Part shown: one piece after another, positions 15,595 through 22,476 of the stretch
Layout: every line of letters begins with the position of its first letter
How positions within the stretch are numbered: position 1 is the first letter of the stretch
DNA from: a virus
Reading direction: 5' to 3' (one strand)
DNA: 29,295 bases
Virus record (IMG/VR): IMGVR_UViG_3300009129_000068
Span: 1 to 29,295 of that record
Position numbers and translations under genes: made by a program
Notes under the pieces: model-generated
What the model saw: only the letters and a program-made list of their open reading frames with translations
Database searches by the model: none
What the model was told of the DNA's origin: nothing

Positions 15595-17426
15595 TGCCTT
15601 TTGATTTATCAACAGCAAAACCCTCTAGTGGAGGTTTTGATATATCTTCAGCGAAACTTATTGAAGATACTCAAGCGCCAAAACCTACAGACTTAAGCGG
15701 CATAAGTGAAAATGCAGTCTCGTTTCTTCAAGGGGCTAGAAGTGATGTCCCATTTGCTCAAAGAGTTGAAGCATACAAAGCTAATATAGCCCAAGGCATG
15801 CCAGAAAAGGCTGCTTTAGAGTCTGCTGCTTTCGGCTCTCAAGGGTTAGGTGAAACCATTAGCGAGGGTTTAGAGTTTGCAAAAGGCATTCCCGGCCTTA
15901 TACCCGCGGCAGCTAGTAGCGCAGTTCTTGAGCCTGTAGCGGGTATAGCGGGCATAGCTCAAGCTGTTAACCCATTCGCCGAAGAGGGCGCAGGCGCTAG
16001 AGCTGTTGAGGCGGTTAGAGGCTTAGCTATTGACCCTATAGGCGAGGCAGCACAAAAGACAGGGCAAACTATAGCCCAAGCATTTGAGCCTGTTGGTGAG
16101 GTATTAAAGGCACCAGCAGAGGCAACCCTAGAAGCTACAGGAAGCCCAGCGGCGGCGGCAGCAGTTGAAACGGCTACGGTAGCAGTGCCAGAACTAATAA
16201 CGGCTAGACTAGTGCTAAAGGGTGCAAAGAAAGCTGGTAAAGGCGTTGAATCTAAGATTGAAAAAGTTAGAGCTAAAAGATTAGAGAAGGTTCAATCTGT
16301 TTTAGATAACCCCCAAAGCGCTAAGAATGTAGAGTTTAGAATTGTTTCGGGTAGGCGTAGACCGGATAAACTTGCTAAGCAGGCCCTTAAGCAAGGCTTT
16401 AATGCGTCTACTGTTGCTTTTGCTAAAAGTGCAGACAAGGTAGATAAAGCTAAATTTAGTGAAATGCTAGATATTAAAGAGCGCGCGCTATCGGATTTAA
16501 AATTTGCATCAACAAATAGACCGTCCGATGTTGTTGGTAGATCAATATCTGATCGAGTTAAGCACTTATTGACAGTGAATAAAAGCGCAGGCCAACAAAT
16601 AGACAAGGTTGCATCAACTCTAGAGGGTCGTAGCGTTAACCTGAAAAATGCCAAAGATAGCTTTATTCAAAAACTTCAAAAGGAAGGCGTTACCGTTTCA
16701 GAGGATGGCGGGGTATTGCGGGCTAATTTTGATGGATCTAGCTTTTCAGGGTTGGATGCGCCACAAAATGCCATCAACCAAATGCTAGACCGCCTTAACT
16801 CTTTGGGTGAAAGCTCAGACGCACTACAGGCGCATAGGGCTAAAAGGTTTATCGATGAAAATATTACGCTTGGCGGCAAAGCTGGCGAGGGCTTAAAGGG
16901 TAGATCGCAAAACATTATTCTAGATCTTAGAAAAAATATAGACGATACGCTAGATAGTGAATTCAGAAATTACAAGCGGGTAAATGATGCATATTCAAAA
17001 ACTATCAATGCCTTAGATGATTTCCAGAAGGCGGCGGGGACAAAAATAGAGCTAGAAGGTGAAAACCTAGATAAGGCAGCCGGCACGACATCAAGGCGAT
17101 TACTTAGCAATGTCCAATCGAGGGTTAATTTGTCCGATGCACTAGAAAAGCTTGAGGAAGTAGTTTCCTCTACCGGTGGAAAGTTTAAGGATGATATTGT
17201 ATCTCAAGCTATGTTTGCCGACATACTAGATAGTGCTTTTGGCACTTCGGCGCAAAGAAGCTTATCAGGAGAAGTTGGAAAAGCTGTAACAGGCCCGCAA
17301 GTAACTAGAGCGGTTGAGGCCCCGGTATCAGCTACACTTGAAAGCGTTTTTGGCAAAATTTCAGAGATTAGAGGCATAAATCAAGATAAAGCTTTTAAAT
17401 CAATGAAGGCTTTACTATCTCGATAG
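15594..17426 (+). CDS. Large DNA ejection/internal virion protein, P22 gp16-like
   Basis: At 610 residues this equals P22 gp16 (609 aa). It has Gly/Ala-rich hydrophobic segments at about residues 95-125 and 150-215 (for example GIPGLIPAAASSAVLEPVAG and PEATLEATGSPAAAAAVETA-like runs), followed by a long charged helical part with several Lys/Arg-rich segments. Ala-rich segments that can enter membranes are usual for the large ejection proteins. It would be injected with gp7- and gp20-like partners to form the trans-envelope tunnel. No peptidoglycan-cutting motif was recognised. Confidence 0.65.
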   Translation: MPFDLSTAKPSSGGFDISSAKLIEDTQAPKPTDLSGISENAVSFLQGARSDVPFAQRVEAYKANIAQGMPEKAALESAAFGSQGLGETISEGLEFAKGIPGLIPAAASSAVLEPVAGIAGIAQAVNPFAEEGAGARAVEAVRGLAIDPIGEAAQKTGQTIAQAFEPVGEVLKAPAEATLEATGSPAAAAAVETATVAVPELITARLVLKGAKKAGKGVESKIEKVRAKRLEKVQSVLDNPQSAKNVEFRIVSGRRRPDKLAKQALKQGFNASTVAFAKSADKVDKAKFSEMLDIKERALSDLKFASTNRPSDVVGRSISDRVKHLLTVNKSAGQQIDKVASTLEGRSVNLKNAKDSFIQKLQKEGVTVSEDGGVLRANFDGSSFSGLDAPQNAINQMLDRLNSLGESSDALQAHRAKRFIDENITLGGKAGEGLKGRSQNIILDLRKNIDDTLDSEFRNYKRVNDAYSKTINALDDFQKAAGTKIELEGENLDKAAGTTSRRLLSNVQSRVNLSDALEKLEEVVSSTGGKFKDDIVSQAMFADILDSAFGTSAQRSLSGEVGKAVTGPQVTRAVEAPVSATLESVFGKISEIRGINQDKAFKSMKALLSR

Positions 17427-17522
17427 TGCAAGAATAACACCAACTAAAGCGGCAACGCCAAAAACAGCTAAGCCCAAAGTTGGGGATATTGCAAAAATAA
17501 TTAATATTAGTATCAGTTCCAT
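17415..17522 (-). CDS. Possible antisense 35-aa hydrophobic peptide
   Basis: On the minus strand ATG (17520-17522) to TAG (17415-17417) gives MELILILIIFAISPTLGLAV and a further hydrophobic segment, so two short membrane-like stretches. It fills most of the 119-base gap between the large ejection gene and the fibre gene. There is no clear ribosome site; a TATAAT lies just upstream on that strand. It runs against the late transcript and may be chance. Confidence 0.2.
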   Translation of the reverse strand: MELILILIIFAISPTLGLAVFGVAALVGVILALSR

Positions 17523-17545
17523 AGATACATTATAGAGGAATAACT

Positions 17546-18145
17546 ATGGCTTGGGCAGTAATGGCAGATGTTATGCAGTGGGTTGATGGCAACGGCGACC
17601 CAGCTAGCGGTTATATAATAAAGGCTTATGAGCCTGGAACCACCACACCTATTAGTATTGCAACCGACAGAAACGGTGGAGGCCTACAGGCCTCAGTAAC
17701 TCTAAATGCTGAGGGTAAGCCTGAAGTATCTGGAAATGAACAGACTTTATACATAGATCGTAATTATAAGTGGGCGATCTTTAGAAATGCGTCTGACGCC
17801 TCATCAAATTCAAACCCTTTTGCGGGGTTTTATGATAACGTTCCAGCTAATATATCCCCATTTACGATAACTAAAACATCAAGCGATACAAGTTACACTA
17901 TAACCTCAGCGGACATAGGCCACGAAACAAAGTTAACAGCAACATCAAGCGTAACTTTAAACCTAAACTCTGTAGCGGGATGGAATAAAGACGACGAGGC
18001 TATATTCTATCTGCCATCGGCTACCGGTGTTGACGCTACTATAGCTGGCTCCATAACAGTTAATGATAAAAGGGTTTTACCGCCAGGTTATAAAATGTGC
18101 ATTAAATACGAAGGTTCAAACATATTTAACTATACCGGGCCTTAA
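17546..18145 (+). CDS. Short tail fibre with head-binding domain, 199 aa
   Basis: Residues 1-100 resemble the P22 tailspike head-binding domain style: VDGNGDPASGYIIKAYEPGT, a LNAEGKPE turn, then LYIDRNYKWAIFRNASDAS. Residues 110-199 form a small beta knob (TSYTITSADIGHETKLTATS; then GSNIFNYTGP). A catalytic beta-helix, present in P22 tailspike, is missing: the protein is only 199 aa, so it would be an anchor rather than a receptor-destroying enzyme. It probably binds gp10-like protein at the virion neck and carries the next protein. AGAGGAA lies just upstream of ATG 17546. Confidence 0.65.
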   Translation: MAWAVMADVMQWVDGNGDPASGYIIKAYEPGTTTPISIATDRNGGGLQASVTLNAEGKPEVSGNEQTLYIDRNYKWAIFRNASDASSNSNPFAGFYDNVPANISPFTITKTSSDTSYTITSADIGHETKLTATSSVTLNLNSVAGWNKDDEAIFYLPSATGVDATIAGSITVNDKRVLPPGYKMCIKYEGSNIFNYTGP

Positions 18146-18146
18146 A

Positions 18147-18899
18147 ATGATTTTTACACCCATATATAATCAAGCGTCATCATTTATTAGTGGCGCTTAT
18201 ACTATTGTTTTAAACCAATTTGATGGAGATAATAGCGATCCGATTCCATTAACTGATGATGTTGGAATGACTTGGCGCACTGCATTAGGAAGTCCGATTT
18301 TAACCACATCAAGCCCTAATAGTGGAACCTCCTCACTTACAAAAGGAACTTCTGACCAAGTTATTATAACAACTGACGACCCGGAAAGCGCCAGCACATA
18401 CAGATCAGATTTAGATATTACTGAGAGCAAGGATTTTTGCATTGAATGTTTTATTAATTTGTCAAATATTAATGCGACATCATCTTTTGTCAACTTCAGG
18501 CTAGAGAATGACGCAGGGGAAGGTATAAGGATTATTAATACTATATCGTCCATAGGAACTTCTAAAATATCGCTATTTTGGGCCACAGTATCCGGCAATA
18601 ATGCAAACCCTACTGTGGAGCCAGACATTGCGACTGGAGACTGGGGGCATATTGCTGTTTGCCGTGAAGGATCTAATATAAAATATTATTTTAATGGGAT
18701 ATTAAGAGACACCCTACCAATAACTTTTGAACCTGATCAGGCAAATAAAAAATACATGCTATCGATAGTGCTCCCAAGCCAAGTTGACGCATTGACAGGC
18801 ATCAAAATAGACTCGTTAAGGGTTGTTATCGGTAAGCCTGTATACACTTCAAACTTCACACCACCTGAAGGCCCGTTAACTAGATTTATAAATCTATAA
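18147..18899 (+). CDS. LamG/concanavalin-like receptor-binding protein
   Basis: I use ATG 18147, directly after the fibre stop, rather than the overlapping start at 18063; the upstream residues would be an out-of-place extension. The 250 residues contain a LamG-like pattern: ITESKDFCIECFINLSN, then SFVNFRLEND, then ATGDWGHIAVCREGSNIKYY, and GKPVYTSNFTPPEGPL at the end. LamG/concanavalin sandwiches bind carbohydrates and in phages are used for receptor contact. As the last gene of the virion block and next to a short fibre anchor, it is the best candidate for the adhesin. No chaperone gene was seen. Confidence 0.65.
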   Translation: MIFTPIYNQASSFISGAYTIVLNQFDGDNSDPIPLTDDVGMTWRTALGSPILTTSSPNSGTSSLTKGTSDQVIITTDDPESASTYRSDLDITESKDFCIECFINLSNINATSSFVNFRLENDAGEGIRIINTISSIGTSKISLFWATVSGNNANPTVEPDIATGDWGHIAVCREGSNIKYYFNGILRDTLPITFEPDQANKKYMLSIVLPSQVDALTGIKIDSLRVVIGKPVYTSNFTPPEGPLTRFINL

Positions 18900-18900
18900 A

Positions 18901-18918
18901 AGGGGCAATTAAGCCCCT
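18901..18918. terminator. Hairpin between convergent operons
   Basis: AGGGGC at 18901-18906, loop AATTAA, GCCCCT at 18913-18918. It lies 2 bases after the last late gene and touches the stop codon of the convergent minus-strand gene, a usual place for a two-way terminator. T runs are short on both sides, so termination may need Rho. Confidence 0.55.
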
Positions 18919-19159
18919 ATCTACCATCCCTTATACGCTCACAAACACGACAGACTTTTGAAAGACAAGTTTTTCCGCGAGAGGTTCTCGGGCTAAAAAA
19001 CTCAGTATCCCAAGGAAGCCAATCATCACACCGCTTGCACTTGTATTCCCTTCCATGCGGCTCATCCCTATGCCTGCCCTCGTTAAAGAGTTTTGTTAAG
19101 GCTTTAGGCCCCATTACAACCGAATACGGCGCTTTATCTTCTGAGTAGCTAGCCCACAT
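18917..19159 (-). CDS. Zinc-ribbon protein, 80 aa
   Basis: Cys pairs in CKRCDDWLP (residues 41-44) and CLSKVCRVCERIRDG (residues 65-73) give a C-x2-C, then C-x2-C zinc site with an intervening DTEFFSPR loop, the layout of small phage zinc-ribbon proteins (the CK-C-pattern found near recombination genes). The start ATG 19159 has GGGGAT upstream. It is the last gene of the leftward early operon, downstream of SSB. DNA or RNA binding is plausible; the role is unknown. Confidence 0.6.
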   Translation of the reverse strand: MWASYSEDKAPYSVVMGPKALTKLFNEGRHRDEPHGREYKCKRCDDWLPWDTEFFSPRTSRGKTCLSKVCRVCERIRDGR

Positions 19160-19171
19160 ATTATCCCCTAT

Positions 19172-19188
19172 AGGGCCGAAGCCCTTTT
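19172..19188 (+). terminator. Hairpin with T tract facing + strand
   Basis: AGGGC at 19172-19176, loop CGAA, GCCCT at 19181-19185, then TTTAA. On the + strand this looks like a weak terminator that would stop readthrough of late transcription into the early region. On the - strand it is a TTCG-loop hairpin in the gap between SSB and the zinc-ribbon gene, lacking a T tract. Confidence 0.45.
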
Positions 19189-19222
19189 AATTAGAATGTT
19201 TATTTATGCCCTGTTGTGTCAT

Positions 19223-19768
19223 TCAGAACGGTATATCATCATCAAAGTTATCCATCCCAACACCCATTGCATTAGCTTGTGCTTGGGCTGGAATTTGAAC
19301 TGCTTGAGCTTGACGCATTTGTGCTTGCTGCTGATGCGCTCCCATAGGTTGCCCTTGTGGCGGTGCTTGATGGCCTGCAGGTTGTGCTTGTGGTGCGTAG
19401 CCTTGGTTATTCTGCTGACCGTTTCCCGAATCACGACTGTCTAGCATTTGCATTTCGCTAGCCACAATCTCAGTCGTGTATCGATCTTGTCCGCTTTGGT
19501 CTTGCCATTTGCGGGTAGTGAACTTACCTTCAATATAAACCTTGGAACCCTTTTTTAAATAATCGCCAATTATTTCAGCAAGCCGACCAAAAGCGGAAAT
19601 ATTAACCCACTCAGTTTTTTCTACTATTTGTCCGGTCTGCTTATCTTTGTAGTCATCACCGCAAGCTATCGAAAATGATGCGCAAGCTTTACCGCTTTGT
19701 GTGTATCTTATTTCGGGGTCTTTACCTAACCGGCCTATACCCATCCATTTATTTAAGTCTTTACTCAT
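19223..19768 (-). CDS. ssb: Single-stranded DNA-binding protein
   Basis: The protein has the SSB OB-fold sequence: [47 protein letters not shown], then a strand ending [20 protein letters not shown]. The C-terminal half is a Gln/Gly/Ala-rich linker and the last residues are DDDIPF, the acidic tip used to recruit partners such as recombination and helicase proteins. At 181 aa it is close to E. coli SSB (178 aa). It protects single strands made by the exonuclease and during replication; it is 3 bases from that gene. AAGGTG precedes the start. Confidence 0.95.
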   Translation of the reverse strand: MSKDLNKWMGIGRLGKDPEIRYTQSGKACASFSIACGDDYKDKQTGQIVEKTEWVNISAFGRLAEIIGDYLKKGSKVYIEGKFTTRKWQDQSGQDRYTTEIVASEMQMLDSRDSGNGQQNNQGYAPQAQPAGHQAPPQGQPMGAHQQQAQMRQAQAVQIPAQAQANAMGVGMDNFDDDIPF

Positions 19769-19771
19769 TTA

Positions 19772-20392
19772 TTAACACCTTATCTGTTTTTCACATTCAT
19801 CTATAAGCCGCTTAAATTCATCTAGGCGACTATCTATCATTTTGAATTCGTCCTGTACTTCTGTTTTGTTTATCCTCTTTATAAAAAGCTGTTTATCTTC
19901 TGGGTAGGATGAGCAAAAGTTAATAAAATCTATCCATTCTCTACCCGTGAATTTGAGATTACCTATACACTGCCATTTGTGCTCGCTTGGCAATACACCC
20001 TTTTTAACTCTGTTAAAATGAACAGATGGAATAGAGCTTTTTATCTCACCTAAGCCGCAATCGCCAGCGTTAAAATCAGGTGAGCATCCTATCCAATCGT
20101 TACAATAAAACCCCCCGTTTTGAGTGTCTGTAAAGGTAAGCTGTTCATATAAGCGCCTAGCTATTGGCTCCTCTTCGTGGCCTCGCTCCGTATGCTGATT
20201 TGAAAAACCGCTAGGTATAGGCTTGCCTGTAATTCGCTCTATTGCGATGTCTATAGCATACTTCTTTGCAGGTTCGCCAAAGGGCTTGCCATAGTTGGCC
20301 ATGACGACACCTAGCTTTGAACTCGTAAGCCTTCCAGCTCTGAGTTCAAGCCATTCATCTGTGTTTTGATCAATATCAATAAACTTAAGCAT
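19772..20392 (-). CDS. YqaJ/lambda-type 5'-3' exonuclease
   Basis: The 206-residue protein is a PD-(D/E)xK exonuclease. A Q/W-containing N-terminus, LELRAGRLTSSKLG, is followed by ERGHEEEPIAR (residues 69-79, Glu at 75), GCSPDF (Asp106) and LGEIKSS (Glu116, Lys118), then HKWQCIGNLKFT (Gln141). These match the metal and lysine ligands of lambda exonuclease. It would digest one strand from duplex ends to make 3' overhangs for annealing. Together with SSB and the neighbouring 169-aa protein it makes a Red-like recombination set. Start ATG 20392 overlaps the upstream gene by 8 bases. Confidence 0.88.
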   Translation of the reverse strand: MLKFIDIDQNTDEWLELRAGRLTSSKLGVVMANYGKPFGEPAKKYAIDIAIERITGKPIPSGFSNQHTERGHEEEPIARRLYEQLTFTDTQNGGFYCNDWIGCSPDFNAGDCGLGEIKSSIPSVHFNRVKKGVLPSEHKWQCIGNLKFTGREWIDFINFCSSYPEDKQLFIKRINKTEVQDEFKMIDSRLDEFKRLIDECEKQIRC

Positions 20393-20894
20393 TTGCTTGT
20401 TGTGCTATTAGCTGTTGGTTTTGTGGGCTTATTGATACGTGTTTCAGTACAGCCTTTAAATTGCCATCGCGTTTAAATGCCTCCACTGCGTTATTCCATT
20501 GTGGTGAGTTTTGAAGCAGCTCGGCTTTAGGTTGTGGTTGTCGAGGCGATACACGAACCCCTCCGACCGTCTCTCCCTTCATTCTTACGCTGGGATCAAT
20601 ATACAACTCTAAAGTGATACCGGCCCAATCCTCTAGAAACGAGCTTTTAGCGAAACCTTTGATTATTGCGCCGTAAGTAGCATTCACCACCCACGGTTTA
20701 ACCTTCTTACCGTTTAATGGCTCAAAATAAACAACGTTATGATCACCTTTGCGACCGGCAACCATAACCCCGCGCTCTTGCTTTGCTTGCTTAATGGTAA
20801 AAACAAGCGGTATTTGGGACTCTATATAATCCTCTAGATCTGCCTGCCCTAAATGGTCTGACTTATAAACCTGTCTGTAATGCGTTTTATTCAC
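20385..20894 (-). CDS. Phage protein of unknown function in the recombination operon
   Basis: I use the GTG at 20892-20894 (MNKTHYRQVYKSDHLGQADL), which overlaps the stop of the upstream small gene as GTGA and has GGGGGT upstream; the longer version would start at TTG 20918. The 169-residue protein contains VYFEPLNGKKVKPWVVNATY and EDWAGITLELYIDPSVRMKG, a pattern seen in a phage family of unknown function commonly near recombination genes (NATN, then DWAGK-I-LY). It is not RecT, Erf or Red-beta by sequence. It sits where the annealing protein normally is, beside the exonuclease. Confidence 0.6.
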   Translation of the reverse strand: MNKTHYRQVYKSDHLGQADLEDYIESQIPLVFTIKQAKQERGVMVAGRKGDHNVVYFEPLNGKKVKPWVVNATYGAIIKGFAKSSFLEDWAGITLELYIDPSVRMKGETVGGVRVSPRQPQPKAELLQNSPQWNNAVEAFKRDGNLKAVLKHVSISPQNQQLIAQQANA

Positions 20895-20965
20895 AACAAG
20901 ACCCCCGCAAGAACACAAAATAAAATCAAAGGATAAATCAATAAAAACGCTGATTTATTTAGCAT
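20891..20965 (-). CDS. 24-aa single-span membrane peptide
   Basis: ATG at 20963-20965 to TGA at 20891-20893 gives a short basic N-terminus (MLNKSA) and an uninterrupted hydrophobic stretch (FLLIYPLILFCVLAGVLL). It is preceded by AGGGGG, overlaps the upstream gene's end by 11 bases and ends in a GTGA overlap with the next gene. Both overlaps are strong hints that it is translated. Function unknown; it resembles other tiny membrane peptides in early phage operons. Confidence 0.5.
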   Translation of the reverse strand: MLNKSAFLLIYPLILFCVLAGVLL

Positions 20966-21155
20966 GTAGCCCCCTAATAAAATCCTCTACTTTGGCTAGA
21001 TCGTGATCATCAAGCGATCCGACAGGAAAGCAGTTACCGCATTGCACGTTAGGATCGCAATCTATACCAGTGCTTTTAGTAGTTTTTATCTTCAAACCCT
21101 CAAGATCGCAAATATCAAAATATTCATATTCTTGCATGTATTTTGGCTCAAACAT
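20955..21155 (-). CDS. Hypothetical early protein, 66 aa
   Basis: A 66-residue acidic protein (MFEPKYMQEYEYFDICDLEG) with Cys at residues 16, 33, 39 and 42 (C-x5-C-x2-C in the middle), possibly a small zinc site. It follows a terminator and has its own weak promoter-like sequence upstream (TATAAC at about 21172-21177 on the minus strand). It is coupled to the 24-aa peptide. No family was recognised. Confidence 0.5.
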   Translation of the reverse strand: MFEPKYMQEYEYFDICDLEGLKIKTTKSTGIDCDPNVQCGNCFPVGSLDDHDLAKVEDFIRGLHAK

Positions 21156-21192
21156 TTTCTAAAATCCCCATTGTTATAATTGAAAGTAATAT

Positions 21193-21216
21193 TAAAAAAG
21201 CCCACATATTGGGGCT
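21193..21216 (-). terminator. Rho-independent terminator in the leftward operon
   Basis: On the minus strand AGCCC, loop CAATATGT, GGGCT, then a T tract (A run at 21194-21199 on +). It overlaps the stop of the first leftward gene, so genes beyond need readthrough, antitermination or another promoter. Good stem and tract. Confidence 0.8.
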
Positions 21217-21596
21217 TATTCGTGCGTGATATCGAAAAGCATTTCCGCTTCTATTTGGGCGTCGAAAGCTTGCACAAGTCGTTGTGATGCGTCGAAATAC
21301 TTCTTTGAGGTTGGCGCACAGTCGCATGATTTCATAACCTTATATAAGTTTAAAAAAGCCACAAAAACCTCATCCGTAACAAGAGCGTCCAGCATTTCCA
21401 TTTTTGCTTTTGGGTTGCGATCTTTACCGCTTAAAAAGTTATCAATTAACTCATTAGCACGGCGTTTAGCTTCAGCCATCATTTCCTCTTCTGAAGGCTT
21501 TTCTATTGGAAAAGTAGCATAAGGATTGCTAAGCGGATTGCCGCCTGTTTCTAGCTCGATTCCTGCTGTTCTATTGCGTAGTGTTCTGCCTGTCAT
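21216..21596 (-). CDS. First gene of the leftward early operon, unknown function
   Basis: A 126-residue acidic, helical protein (MTGRTLRNRTAGIELETGGN; PSEEEMMAEAKRRANELIDN; then ASQRLVQAFDAQIEAEM). It begins 29 bases from the predicted leftward -10 box with an AGACGAGA-type ribosome site, and a terminator follows at its stop. In lambda this place is taken by N, the antitermination protein, but no Arg-rich boxB-binding motif is clear; N-terminal RNRTAG is only mildly basic. No family recognised. It might also be a host-takeover or recombination accessory protein. Confidence 0.55.
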   Translation of the reverse strand: MTGRTLRNRTAGIELETGGNPLSNPYATFPIEKPSEEEMMAEAKRRANELIDNFLSGKDRNPKAKMEMLDALVTDEVFVAFLNLYKVMKSCDCAPTSKKYFDASQRLVQAFDAQIEAEMLFDITHE

Positions 21597-21624
21597 TTCT
21601 CGTCTCCCGTTGTTGATATTGGTA

Positions 21625-21653
21625 ATACTAGCCTAGTGTCAGATGAAACACAA
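21625..21653 (-). promoter_or_regulatory. Leftward early promoter
   Basis: On the minus strand the -35 box is TTGTGT (complement of 21648-21653) and the -10 box TAGTAT (complement of 21625-21630), with a 17-base spacer. It would start transcription about 20-25 bases before the 126-aa gene. Confidence 0.75.
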
Positions 21654-21663
21654 GCCTTGTGTT
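21647..21663. promoter_or_regulatory. 17-bp perfect operator palindrome shared by both promoters
   Basis: AACACAAGCCTTGTGTT is a perfect dyad around C21655. It contains the -35 box of the leftward promoter (ACACAA on +) and of the rightward promoter (TTGTGT on +). A second, weaker dyad, ACTAGCCTAGT at 21627-21637, overlaps the leftward -10 box; its centre lies 23 bases away. A repressor or the Cro-like protein could close both promoters. Confidence 0.7.
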
Positions 21664-21684
21664 ATTTTTATTTATGTGTATACT
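21657..21684 (+). promoter_or_regulatory. Rightward early promoter
   Basis: -35 TTGTGT at 21657-21662, 16-base spacer, -10 TATACT at 21679-21684. The AGGAGG ribosome site of the Cro-like gene follows at 21696-21701. Confidence 0.7.
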
Positions 21685-21706
21685 GAAAATATCTCAGGAG
21701 GAAACT

Positions 21707-21967
21707 ATGAAAAAGATAAATCGAGAAAGCATGAGAATACGCCTTAAACAGTATATAGATGGTAATTTTAAGAGCGTTAAGGAGTATTGTGATAAGTACG
21801 GATTCCACCCGCAGGGCGTACACAGGGTTTTAAGGGGTGAAAGACCAGTCACTCAAACTTATGCGGCTACTATTCAGGATGGCTATATATACACTCGAGA
21901 AGATGAAACATTAATAAAATTTAAGGTTTGTAAAGATGAAAAATCAAGCAGAGCAAAAAAACCATAA
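21707..21967 (+). CDS. Cro-like helix-turn-helix regulator, 86 aa
   Basis: I start at ATG 21707 with a strong AGGAGG about 6 bases upstream, not at 21659. Residues 20-45 (KSVKEYCDKYGFHPQGVHRV) look like an HTH: a helix, a turn at YGFHPQ and a recognition helix, followed by LRGERPVT. The small size, first place in the rightward operon and position next to the palindromic operator match lambdoid Cro. It would bind the operator at 21647-21663 and regulate both directions. The last 32 bases overlap a small membrane-peptide frame. Confidence 0.65.
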   Translation: MKKINRESMRIRLKQYIDGNFKSVKEYCDKYGFHPQGVHRVLRGERPVTQTYAATIQDGYIYTREDETLIKFKVCKDEKSSRAKKP

Positions 21968-22055
21968 GGCTGAAAAAATGGGTTGGCGTGTTTTTAACGT
22001 TGTGTGTTTTTTATTAGGTATATATTTGGGGTTAAAAGTAGATGTTGTCGGATAA
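21936..22055 (+). CDS. 39-aa single-span membrane protein
   Basis: ATG 21936 to TAA 22055 in another frame, overlapping the Cro-like gene end by 32 bases. It has a charged N-terminus (MKNQAEQKNHKAEKMGWR) and a hydrophobic span (VFNVVCFLLGIYLGLKV). No clear ribosome site (AAGG is 11 bases upstream). The clean N-terminal charge and single hydrophobic helix argue for a real gene; a role in cell-envelope takeover is only a guess. Confidence 0.45.
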   Translation: MKNQAEQKNHKAEKMGWRVFNVVCFLLGIYLGLKVDVVG

Positions 22056-22078
22056 ATCACCAATGAGGGCTTACTACG

Positions 22079-22261
22079 ATGAGCAACGAACAGCAACACA
22101 GCGAAGCGCAACGAAAACTAGACATTATCATATGCCAACCAAGACAGTCCTTGCGCCCGTTTCAGCTCATTTTTACACCATTTGCGGACAAAAAAAGCGA
22201 TGAGTACAACGAGTTACAGTTTGATTTTATTTTAGATGATTACGTTATAAGAGGTAAATAA
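22079..22261 (+). CDS. Hypothetical small early protein, 60 aa
   Basis: ATG 22079 with GAGGG 9 bases upstream encodes MSNEQQHSEAQRKLDIIICQ, ending FDFILDDYVIRGK. Its stop TAA overlaps the next ATG (TAATG). No known motif. Another frame, ATG 22042 to TGA 22203 (53 aa), overlaps most of it; I judged this one more likely because of the coupled end. Confidence 0.45.
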   Translation: MSNEQQHSEAQRKLDIIICQPRQSLRPFQLIFTPFADKKSDEYNELQFDFILDDYVIRGK

Positions 22262-22476
22262 TGAATAGTTACGAAGAAAAAAAAATAGTTATATATGCAA
22301 ACCCTGAAGAGTTGAGAAATCTCGCTGATGAGATGGAGGATCGATGGCCGAAGCTAAAGCCAGGCCAGCCGACATTTATCAAGTTTCTAGTTAATAAAGA
22401 TGGGTTAAAGGTTTGCCTTCATCTTGACCAGCAATATTTTCATAAAATGGATAAAGACCGTGAAAGTCACAAATAA
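22261..22476 (+). CDS. Hypothetical small early protein, 71 aa
   Basis: Starts at a TAATG overlap and contains KKIVIYANPEELRNLADEME and FIKFLVNKDGLKVCLHLDQQ, an alpha/beta pattern with a HLDQQYF ending. It resembles small proteins with an immunity-domain (Imm32-like) layout, but this is a weak memory-based comparison. No enzyme motif is present. The end overlaps the next gene by 17 bases. Confidence 0.5.
   Translation: MNSYEEKKIVIYANPEELRNLADEMEDRWPKLKPGQPTFIKFLVNKDGLKVCLHLDQQYFHKMDKDRESHK

Noticed and set aside
16292-16654. 120-aa minus-strand frame
   Set aside because: Shadow of the large ejection gene.
19196-19444. 82-aa + strand frame
   Set aside because: Lies entirely within SSB, whose OB fold and acidic tip are clear on the other strand.
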